From contig NC_089240.1 in assembly GCF_963924675.1 (NCBI RefSeq), positions 118,177,680-118,241,679 of the forward strand: a stretch of DNA of 64,000 nt. Direction: 5' to 3'. Shown piece after piece: positions 55,402 to 64,000 of the stretch (position 1 is its first letter; the number at the start of each line of letters is the position of its first letter). The position numbers were made by a program, and so were the translations under genes. Origin of the DNA: Phocoena phocoena. Lineage: Eukaryota; Chordata; Mammalia; Artiodactyla; Phocoenidae. A model generated the notes under the pieces. It was not told where the DNA came from, did not search any database, and saw only the letters and a program-made list of their open reading frames with translations.

Positions 55402-57420
55402 ACAGCAGTGACTTAATGCTTCTCTGCCCTGACGTATATGACCATTTTACCCCAAGGATCAAAACGTCTGGATGCTTTCTGCATATGTGCATATGGCACA
55501 CCAGACCATAATGGGAGGTGTTCAGGGACAAGAAGGCAAAATCAATTAAATACTGCTTGAAAACAGTTAGTGGAATTCAGATGCTTACTTGAGTTTGACC
55601 AGTTTTAAAAAAATGTTTTGGGTGTGTTCGCAAGCCATGATGAGATATTAAGGGGTTGAAATATAGGTGAAAATTAGGGGGTGGAATATAGGTAAAGATT
55701 TTTAAGACCTGGAAAATTTTAAATTCTAGGGAAAATGAAGTACTTCCTAGCAAAGTAAATTATGATACATTCACATAAAAATGAGGTAGATATATACGTG
55801 TGAATATGGATTGTGTCTAAAATAGATATTAAGAAAGAAAAAAGTTGTACAACAGTGTGTAGTGTATGATCCCATTTGCGCTATGGAAAGATAAATACCA
55901 CGTTTCATCACTAGTAAGATTTTTCTCATTTTAACATCTCTGAAATCTCTGAAATCTTCTTTAGCATCTTTGAAATGATTATTTCTATCATCAGGTGACA
56001 GTTGTGCTGTAATTTGTGTTCCCTGAATATGTTCAACAAAACTTGCAGAATCCATACCAGCCACATGGGAGAAAATCCCGGAGATACCAGTGGATCACTT
56101 TAGCACAGAAAAAAATATCTTCAGGGAAAACAGAGTCATCAATGATGGAGTCAAAATGTGATTCTGCAAAGTTGGATTCTGAATAAGTACAATCTAAAAA
56201 ATACCACAAGTCATTTATTTCATTTACCTTTCCCTTTTTATGCATGCACAAGAGAGAAACACCTGCATCTACATCTAAATAAGCCTAAAAATCTCTTACA
56301 ACAAATATAGAATGAAGACTCTGATAACAAAACATTGTGGCATCAGTGTTTCCTAGTGGTGTACATTAAATAGTGGGGCATTTTATAATCCATGGTGCCT
56401 TAGGGTCAACAAAACACAATTAAAATGCAAATTAAAGCACAAGCTATATATATTTTATATGAAATATATACATTTCTGGGGGTATACACAAGAATATGAA
56501 CAGGGAATGAGATGAGTCAAAGCCTGTCAGGAGTGTTGTCAATGAATAGAGGTGAATTATTAAAACAAACAAGAACATAAAATGTGCAAATTAATGCAAA
56601 TCAACGAGACTGGTCCAAGTTAAGCATTAAAAATCACTTTCATCACAATGTAAAATGATAGTTTATGAGAAAGAGAAAGAAGAAAATGATTCATTTTGAG
56701 GGGAATTGCACCTCTCCTTAGAGAAATCATAGACTCTACAGGGAAATGCAGTCTCACACTCGACTTTGCCTAGACAGTGGAACAAAGTTCTACACATCCA
56801 GGTTGAAGTATCCCAAAGACTTTTGTAGACTTGAGGTTGGTCTTTAAACTGTTTTCCTTGAACCTCCCTCTCCACCAATCAATGAGCTTGGTTCGTATTT
56901 GTATTAATATAGTCACACGTAAGATTTTATTTGGGAATGAAATAAAGGTTCTACTTCTTTGTTAAAAGAATGTTTGACAGCTACCTCTTACATGGGCCGA
57001 GGCTGCACCGAAACAAAAGAAGAGATGAAAGTCAGGAGGCGTCAGAATTACACCTGGGAAGGCAAAGTGTTTGTCAACTCTGAAGACTGAGGGGCTTGCA
57101 TAAGAGACTAAGTAGCAAGAAATGAAGTGAGTAGCTTCAAGGGAGAGACAAGGAAGAGGTGCTCTCTGGATGTCTGGGATCAGTCTGGGATCAAGCTTGT
57201 CAACAGAGACTTGTCTACGGTGGTCCTTTTAGCTATCCTGCCCTTGGGGACGTGCTGCTGCCACTTAAAGGAGCCAAAATGAGCTGGACAAAAGCAAACT
57301 TTCCTTGTAGTTCATGGCATTTATAGACTTTGAGGATTAAGTCCATTTAGTTCAGACACTACCTTCTTTTGGCCTTGACATTGTGTACTTATTCTTCAGT
57401 GAATGGACCAGTTTGCAATC
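55402..57420. other. Mostly single-copy DNA with an old L1 scrap
   Basis: About 55740-55880 (plus strand) reads as a diverged L1-type scrap ('tgtatgatcccatttgcgct' region). 55640-55700 holds two imperfect copies of a 'gaaatataggtgaaaa'-type unit. The minus-strand frames at 55771-56064 and 56033-56251 have protein-like composition but no recognised family or splice context. The remainder is unassigned. Confidence 0.45.
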
Positions 57421-57424
57421 TTGA

Positions 57425-57640
57425 GCTCGGCTGTTAAGAGCCCAGGCTTTGAAGTCACACAGACTTGGTTTATGGTTCTGACACTTAAAAAGCTGTGTGT
57501 GGCCTTAAGTAGGTCACGTGACCTTTGAGGCTCAGGTTCCCAGTCTGTAAATTGGTCACAGTCATCCCAATTTCCTAACGTTTCTGTGGTGGTTAAATGG
57601 TATGCTTGTAAAGTGCGTCACGTACATTAGATACTCAAGA
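57425..57640 (+). mobile_element. MIR SINE
   Basis: 'gagcccaggctttgaagtca', 'aaagctgtgtgtggccttaa', 'gtaggtcacgtgacctttga' and 'ggctcaggttcccagtctgt' form a near-complete MIR. It is the first of three MIR pieces in the same orientation within 800 bp. Confidence 0.9.
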
Positions 57641-57849
57641 CATAGTACTGCTCCTACTGCTGAAGCAGTCCACATCCGTATCTGTCCATTTAATTTCCTT
57701 GGCTACGTGGCAACTAAATACGTGAACTATACACACAAAACTGATTTGCTTTACCTTTGTGAAGACTTAGCATTCCTCTTCTGTGATCACCTTCTTCACT
57801 CTCGTGCTCTTGCCGTCCACCTACCCAGTGCATATGTACTCCGTCTCAT

Positions 57850-57940
57850 AGGATTGTTGTGACAATTCCATGAGGCAGTGAGCACTTAGCAGAATTCTTG
57901 GCAAAGAGTAATGGCCCAATAATTGTTAGCTATTATCAGT
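57850..57940 (+). mobile_element. MIR SINE 3' fragment
   Basis: 'ataggattgttgtgacaatt', 'agcacttagcagaattcttg' and 'gcccaataattgttagctat' match the MIR 3' half only. Confidence 0.75.
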
Positions 57941-57961
57941 GGACAACACTGAGGACAATGA

Positions 57962-58200
57962 CTGCCTTTGGAATCAGACAGACACGTGTTTAATTCTTGG
58001 TTTTGTTACTTACTGGCTGTGTGACGTTTGGCAAGTGACTTAACCTTTCTGAGCCTAATTTCCTTTACAGATAATGTAAAGTGAGGATATTACTGTAACA
58101 AATGTCATAGGAGTATTGTGAGGATCAGATATGTGTAGAATGCTTAGCACAAGACCTGGTGCACAGTAGGTGCTCAAAAATGCAAGTATTAATTGTAATA
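57962..58200 (+). mobile_element. MIR SINE, full length
   Basis: The best MIR in the window: 'gcctttggaatcagacagac', 'tacttactggctgtgtgacg', 'tttggcaagtgacttaacct', 'ttgtgaggatcagatatgtg' and 'ggtgcacagtaggtgctcaa'. Head, core and tail are all present. Confidence 0.95.
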
Positions 58201-58604
58201 CAGATGCTGATGGGTCCCTACAATTATGAAATCAAGTTCACCACTGAGAGTGAAAATGAGGGGAGATGGGCAGCCTGAGGTGTTTTTGCCCCATGGACTG
58301 ACCAGGCAGCTCCGCTTTCCTTTCTGACTTGCCTCTCTAATCCCAATCCTGTGCTGTTAGATAATATGGCCACAGGGCTATTAAGATGTTTCAGGTTCTT
58401 TGCTTCCCCCATTAATGGCTGCTAGGTGTTCTCAGTTCTTCTGTCTGCTTTTCCTTCTGCTTCTTTCCTCACTGCCTACATCATGTTTTCCTCCTGATAG
58501 CCATACCCTCCACTGATTCCTTCTCCCTGATATGTTACTTCTAATTTTTAGGGCAATCAAACCAGCTATCCCAGCTGGTTGCTGGATTGTGTCAAAAGGG
58601 TATC
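58201..58604. other. Single-copy DNA, no gene recognised
   Basis: Nothing recognisable lies between the MIR cluster and the old L1. Confidence 0.5.
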
Positions 58605-59450
58605 CAGGCTAACTTTTAAAATGGGCAAGTGATCTGAATATACATTTCTCCAAAGAAAATACACAAATAGCTAGTAAGCAGACGAAAAGATGCTCAACAT
58701 CATTAGCCATCAGGGAAATGCAGATCACAGCTACAAGCCACTGGGATGGCTAAAGTGAAAAAGACAGACAATAACAAGTGTTGACAAGGATGTGGAGAAA
58801 TTGGAACTCTCATATATTGTTGAAAGAATGTAAAACAGTGCAGCCTCTTTGGAAAAAAGTCTGGTAATTACTCAAAAGGTTAAACAAAGTTACCATATGA
58901 CCCAGCAATTCCTCTCCTAGTTACCAAAGAGCTGAAAACATATGTTCACACAGAAACTGGTAGAAAAATGTTCATAGAAGCATTATGCATAATAGTAACA
59001 AAGGAAACAAATGTCTATCAGTGAGGAATGGATATACAGAATATAGTATATCCATAGGATAGAATACTATTCAATGATAAAAAAGATTGAAATAGCGATG
59101 CGTGCTTCAACACGAATGAACCTTGAAAACATTATGCTAAGGAAAGAAGCCAGACACAAAAACTGCCTCTTGTATGATTCTATTCTATTTATATGAAATG
59201 TCTAGAATAGAAAAATACATAGGTGCAAAATGCACTTTAGGTCTTGCCAGCAGCTGCAGGGGGGAGGAAATGGGGAGAAACTGCTTAATGGGCACAGGGT
59301 GTCTTTTGAGATGATGAAAAGGTTCGAGAAGTAGAGAGTAGTGATGGTCGCACAACTCTGTGAACATACTGACGCCTACAGAACTGTACACTTTAAAAAA
59401 GACTGAATTGTTTAGTGTATGAATTATATCTAAATAAAAATGTTTAAAAA
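58605..59450 (+). mobile_element. Old L1M 3' end, sense
   Basis: The ORF2 C-terminus in sense ('aaaatgggcaagtgatctga', 'gacaaggatgtggagaaatt', 'catatgacccagcaattcct') continues into a 3' UTR ('gaactgtacactttaaaaaa', 'gaattatatctaaataaaaa'). It is diverged, and the frame is broken by stops. Confidence 0.88.
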
Positions 59451-59754
59451 ATTATTGGGCAGGCTTTGCACGAAGGCCGGAAGAGGCCATCCTTGAGCCA
59501 AGCAGAGATGTGGAACATGAACTTCGCAACCTCATTTTAGGCTTTTCTCCTTTGTTGATTGAAGGGCATTTTCTAGATTGCTGAGGCTGCCAGATTAATG
59601 ACTTTCCATTGAGGTTTGTACTTGAGAAGGTAAATACATTTTCTTATTTCTTTTTGACTTCTAATTTTTTAAAATGGTGTTTTTATAAACATGACTACCA
59701 CTACCATGTATGGCACTGCTCTGCCCACTCTCTCTGTATTAACTTCTGTGATTC

Positions 59755-59935
59755 TCATCACAAACCTTGAGGGTAGGTGCTATTATTAGCCCGATTTTAC
59801 TGAAGAGGAATCTGAGACACAGAGAAGTTAAGTAACTTGACTGAGGGTACACAGCTAATTAGTAGCACAGTCGGAATTTGAATCCAGGTGGTCTACTTCC
59901 AGCACCCATGCTCCTAACCTCTACACTACGTGATA
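59755..59935 (-). mobile_element. MIR SINE, antisense
   Basis: 'ccgattttactgaagaggaa', 'agttaagtaacttgactgag', 'ggtacacagctaattagtag' and 'gaatttgaatccaggtggtc' are a clear reverse-complement MIR, including the head. Confidence 0.92.
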
Positions 59936-61180
59936 TCTAAGTCAATCTGAACCCTCGGTAAAGAGCCTCAACACTTTACAGGTGTTGTTCTGGCTGAGGG
60001 GAGAGATCGGAGCTGTGTGCTGAGACCACGTGCTAGCTCATGAACAGCTGATGAAGTACCAAGTCGCCAACTGAAATGTGATCTTGCTTCTGTGCCCAGC
60101 CGAGGCAGTAATGCTAACACAGCTGAGCTGCCATTAGTCCCACCAGCACAGCCCTTTTGAGGCCTTTTCTCTCCCTCCTCAGGTGAGGTCTTTATTGGGT
60201 CCTGTCCACTCTGAAGGTTGCTGCCCCAAGGCCACAGCTTTCTTCCCGTATGGAAGAAACACAACAGATCTCTGTGGGAAAGGTGGCACAAAAGAGGTCT
60301 GGAAAAGAAGTAGCTTAAAATGCTCTATTGCAGTGCTCTGGCAAAAGGACTAATTGGCATTTTTATTCCAAAGAGGGAAAAAATTGCCTAATAGCAAGAA
60401 TCAGCGAGTACTACCAGCCATGCAAACTGTTCATTCTTGTTTCAGCTCAAAGGCCTCAAGTGGGAGAAAACAGCTCTTGTTTGCTCAGTGTTTTGTGTGG
60501 AAGGGTAAGACTGATGCTGTTTAAATTCTGTGCACAGGCCAATTAAAATCACTAAGTGGTTCTTTTTTTCATTCCATCTTTTTTTTCCCCAACATATTAT
60601 ATTTTATCCTACCCAAAGCACATGCAGTTAAAACTCAAACTCCCCGCATCACCTACCTACATTAAATGTAGAAAATGGGGCAGGGATTTTTGTAAAGTCT
60701 TTTGCACACATATTTACTGTAAACTGACTGGAAAATTTAAGAGTTTTAGGCATCACTGAAAAACTGGGTGATTTTCTGAGTTCAGTGAAAGCAGATGGCT
60801 GTGATTTCTACCTTAGTTCATCCAGTTGAGTAGTTGCGAGTCAAATCCTGCAGAAGCAGAGAGCAGGAGACGTGGAAGTGGCGGTGGATGAGAGGCTGTT
60901 AGTGGCGGAGATTTTCTGGTGGTACTTTGGGGAAAAATTGACTTTTTGATCACCCATGTCAACTTACCTTTTCATCTGAATCTTTTGTAAAGGACAGGAG
61001 GAAGGTATGCCTCTTCACGATGTCTCATCAGTAGCTCTGGCCCAGATAGGGGCCTCCTAAATATGAAGCTTAAAATAAAGGTTCCCCCCTGGTTAGAGGG
61101 CGGCAGGCCACATGGGTTGCAGGTGAGATTGTGTCCTCAGCATTCACTGTGACTTAAAATACAGATCTTGTTCAAACGTT
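59936..61180. other. Single-copy DNA, no gene recognised
   Basis: The 107-codon minus-strand frame at 59968-60291 has no motif I recognise. No repeat family is identified. Confidence 0.5.
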
Positions 61181-61184
61181 GTCC

Positions 61185-61582
61185 TTCATCCACTTGCTCG
61201 GTCTTAGATTTACATGGTTCTGCATCCACGCTGCTCCTTACACTTGGAAGGCCTTACCTCACCTCCTTTCCTCCCCCATCTTTCCATGTCCAGATACTAC
61301 TTGTTCTTCAAACCACAGTTCAAAACCCAAATGTCATTGGATTAAATGTCATTGGATTCTCCAAGTTAGTAATCATCTCTCTCTTTTTCTTGCATCCCTG
61401 GAATGCATTGCTTGGGTCTCTGTCAAGATGCTGGCCACTTTTTACTGTCACCCTGGTGGCATAGGCTGCTATGTTCACTACTAGAACCATAAGCTCTGTA
61501 TCTTCCATAGAAGCTGCAGAAGGTCTGATTTAAAGGATGTGCTGAGCAAGCGAATGAATGAATGAGCGAATGAATGAATTTC
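61185..61582 (+). mobile_element. LINE2 (L2) 3' end
   Basis: 'acacttggaaggccttacct', 'gtccagatactacttgttct', 'ccataagctctgtatcttcc' and a terminal '(gaat)n' tail (61549-61579) follow the L2 3' UTR order. A 15-bp unit 'aaatgtcattggatt' is duplicated in tandem near 61329-61358. Confidence 0.8.
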
Positions 61583-62258
61583 AGGATGAAGAAATATGCC
61601 TGAGTGCTTGATACTGCTACTAGACTAGGTTACACCCGACCAATCTTTGGGAAAGCACTGAATACCTCCCAGACTTAATTGAGCCGAGCTGAGGACAGCT
61701 GGAAGCTTCACCAAGATTCTTTCCCCATTGGCATAACCTGGGACTTTGCTCTCTATTGCCCTGCACTGCCTGGCTCTTCAGTGCTCAGGATCTCCTGAGA
61801 AAAGAGTGGTTTTTACATCATGCAAAAGGAGCTGTTGCCCTTCACCGGAGGCGTTTCTTAAGTGCCAGTTACACATGGTGCTACGTGAAGGTCTCTGAAA
61901 AAAGGATTATGTAGGCCCAGCTCCTGCTCTCTGAACGCCTCACTGATGCAAACACACGCACAGACAAGGGAAGTAAACCTTTCAGCTTACACGTGGGTTT
62001 ATAAGAAAGTATTGATGTCAGGTTGATGAGGACGTGGATTGGGAGAAAGAAGGGATTCTGTTTCCTTTCCCACAGGTTCTGGCTTCTTCCTCTTCTGATT
62101 GAAGAAAGTACTTTACTAACACTGGTATCCTAGGAGGGGGGCTTCTCTAAAACTCTAGTCCTGGGAGAGAATGAAAATTCCCCTTTTCGAGGTTTAACAG
62201 AAACAGGTGCAGACCAAGACATATGGCTTGGGATTCTTTGAGGGGAACTTCTGCTTTA
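61583..62258. other. Single-copy DNA, no gene recognised
   Basis: No coding or repeat feature is supported. Confidence 0.5.
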
Positions 62259-62270
62259 AAAATGGAGATC

Positions 62271-62588
62271 CTGGGACTTCCCTGGTGGTGCAGTGGTTAA
62301 GAATCCGCCTGCCAATGCAAGGGACACGGGTTTGAGCCCTGGTCCGGGAAGAGCCCGTGAGCCACAACTAATGAGCCTGCGCTCTAGAGCTCATGAGCCA
62401 CAACTACGGAAGCCCACACGCCTAGAGCCCGTGCTCCGCAACAAGAGAAGCCACCCCAATGAGAAGCCCGCGCACCGCAACGAAGAGTAGCCCCCCTCGC
62501 CGCAACTAGAGAAAGCCCACACGCAGCAACGAAGACCCAACACAGCCATAAATAAACAAACAAACAAATAAATAAATTTATGAAAAAG
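62271..62588 (+). mobile_element. CHR-type SINE, long form, sense
   Basis: It starts 'ctgggacttccctggtggtg', has the A-box region 'tggtgcagtggttaagaatc', a B-box-like 'gggtttgagccctgg' and ends in '(aaacaaataaat)' units. The target duplication 'aaaatggagatc' is at 62259-62270 and 62589-62600. Relative to the 18293 and 26835 copies its internal repeat block is shorter. Confidence 0.95.
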
Positions 62589-62659
62589 AAAATGGAGATC
62601 TTTGGAGCTCAATGAAAAAAATGAAAAGGTGGCATCTTTTCATGTGGTGCTTAGATTAG

Positions 62660-62830
62660 GAAGAGTCTGTGGTGTACTGGATAGAACTGTGTATGGGGCA
62701 TCAGGACATCTGGGTTCTAGCCCTCATTCTGCCATCCACTCTCTAGGAGGCAGCTGGTGCGTTGCTTTTACTTTCCTAGGACTCAGTGCCCTTGTCTCTA
62801 GATTGAATGGTTAGACTACATCATCTATGA
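62660..62830 (+). mobile_element. MIR-like SINE
   Basis: 'gtgtactggatagaactgtg', 'tctgggttctagccctcatt' and 'tgcccttgtctctagattga' follow MIR order but with changes in the core. It may be a MIR subfamily. Confidence 0.65.
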
Positions 62831-63475
62831 GTCTCTGTGTATTTTGCATAAACCAGATTGTTACCAGATTGGTTTCTCATTCATTATAGAATGCATTCTC
62901 TTCATTCCAAGGGATTTGGTGGGGGACCTTCTATTTCTCATAAATTGTTGAATGCCTGTAGGATATCTTAGCTTCCTTTTACTGGATTGACATTTTGTGT
63001 TCTGTAGCCCCAAAGCAATCTGTTACAATTGACTTTGCTATGTGGGGTTTTATTTCATGTTATGACAGAGAAAAAAAAATTTTTTTTTGGTTCATCATAA
63101 TTCAGCAGTATTGGACTACCTAAGCCCTCCTCCAATTTTTGAACATGATTAATGGAAAAAGAGAGGCCATTAAACCTCCCTCTCACACTATTCAGTTTGG
63201 AACAAAGAGCATTTGAAAACTTCTTTTCTGGGGCAGGTTTATAGGTGATGATTCTGTGCTATTGATATAGCACAGGTAAATTGATGAATGATGATCTATT
63301 CAGATGATTTGGGGTTCTACTCCTTGTTCTCAAGGCCAAACACCTAGGATTCAGTCTCTGCGAGGGATCTCCACTGGCTTTTTGTCAGAGGATATGGTCA
63401 CCCTTTCGGATGTTAACCAGTCAGTTGGTATTACCCCCCAAATAGCTTTGAAATTCCTGAAGATGTGTAATCCAT
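62831..63475. other. Single-copy DNA, no gene recognised
   Basis: A perfect 9-bp-arm hairpin lies at 63254-63275 (CTGTGCTAT, loop TGAT, ATAGCACAG). An A9T9-type run lies near 63071-63088. No gene is seen. Confidence 0.5.
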
Positions 63476-63476
63476 G

Positions 63477-63507
63477 TCATCCATCCATCCATCCTTCCAT
63501 CCATCCA
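63477..63507 (+). repeat. (CATC)n microsatellite
   Basis: CATC units with one CTTC interruption, directly at the start of the ancient repeat that follows. Confidence 0.9.
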
Positions 63508-64000
63508 ACAGATGTTTACTAAGCACTAGTCTGTGCCAAACACTGTTCTAATACAACAGTGAACCCAACAGATAAGAATCTCTGATCTCATAGGGCTTAT
63601 ATTCTAGTGGGGCAGTGGGGTGGCAGAGAGACAATAAATAAAATGAGGAAGCACATAGTACGTCATAAGCACTACGGGGAAAAGCAAAGCCAGGAAAGGG
63701 GGTAGGGAATGGTGGTGGTGGGGAAAGCAATTTTCAATTTGCTTAAACTATTTTTGGAAGAAGCTGATATTTGAGGCAGTAAGGAGTAGTGGTTCCCAAT
63801 GTGGTCCAGATCACAAAGGGGCTTGTACTTCATGGTGAGGAGCCTGAATTCTATGCTGTGATGGAAAACCATGGAGGTGCCTTCAGCAGAGGAGTGACAT
63901 GATCACATTTCTATTTTGCAGCGACCAATGTGCCTGCCATGAGGAAAATGGATTATAGAGGAACAAGAGCGGGAATAGGGAGACAGGTTAGGAAGTTATT
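63495..64000 (+). mobile_element. Ancient mammalian interspersed repeat, long copy, cut by window edge
   Basis: 'tttactaagcactagtctgt', 'gggcttatattctagtgggg', 'gagagacaataaataaaatg', 'gaggagtgacatgatcacat'-like text and 'gaggaaaatggattatagag' occur in the order of a widespread old mammalian repeat. This is the longest copy here. It runs off the right edge. I leave the family open. Confidence 0.75.

Noticed and set aside
61329..61358. Exact tandem 15-bp duplication aaatgtcattggatt
   Set aside because: Small duplications like this are common in old L2 copies, so it is noted in the L2 entry but is not a separate finding.
63071..63088. A9T9-type run that could be read as a terminator hairpin
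   Set aside because: Intrinsic terminators of this kind are bacterial. In this genome it is simply an A/T run.

Overview
The window looks like a cetacean (whale or dolphin) nuclear genome segment. The main evidence is 14 tRNA-derived SINE copies of the CHR type. Their heads read GGGCTTCCCTGGTGGCGCAG, and nine belong to the short, GC-rich form known from whales and dolphins. L1 fragments of cetartiodactyl type occur throughout, and I saw no ruminant BovB or Bov-tA repeats. I find no credible protein-coding gene, rRNA or functional tRNA. Open frames are short, and the recurrent ones are translations of SINE or L1 consensus, so the window is best read as intergenic or intronic DNA.

Layout. 1-14.5 kb is mostly single-copy sequence with scattered ancient MIR and hAT relics and two long dinucleotide arrays. 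14.5-19.9 kb holds a 5'-truncated L1, three SINEs, a 40-bp palindromic mariner derivative and an old L1. 20-25.1 kb is mostly single-copy and contains a perfect 16-bp-arm hairpin. 25.4-27.6 kb has three long-form SINEs, one beside a bare poly-A tract bracketed by target-site copies. 27.7-30.6 kb is a plus-strand L1 with RT and ORF2 C-terminus, interrupted by a SINE. 31.5-33.1 kb is a decayed hAT element that still shows a transposase C-terminus with the hATC dimerisation motif. 33.1-33.7 kb is an LTR-like repeat hit by a 62-bp L1. 34.4-40.7 kb is a near-full-length minus-strand L1 with three SINEs inside it. 40.7-53.7 kb is a graveyard of old L1 pieces with a SINE at each of two places, a long foldback palindrome near 47.3 kb and a repeat family shared with 25.8 kb. 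54.8-55.4 kb is a GC-rich element with hAT-like terminal inverted repeats that shares about 100 bp with the 31.6 kb hAT relic. 55.4-64 kb is single-copy DNA with a MIR cluster, old L1 and L2 pieces, one long-form SINE and an ancient repeat at the right edge.

How the parts relate. Insertion order can be read from nesting: old L1, MIR, L2 and hAT relics are the substrate, younger L1s landed in them, and SINEs, which depend on L1 machinery, landed in those L1s. Many young insertions keep clear target-site duplications. The observations most worth checking are the paired hAT relics, the minimal mariner palindrome, the 47.3 kb and 23.8 kb foldbacks, and the triple target-site copy around 25.4 kb.
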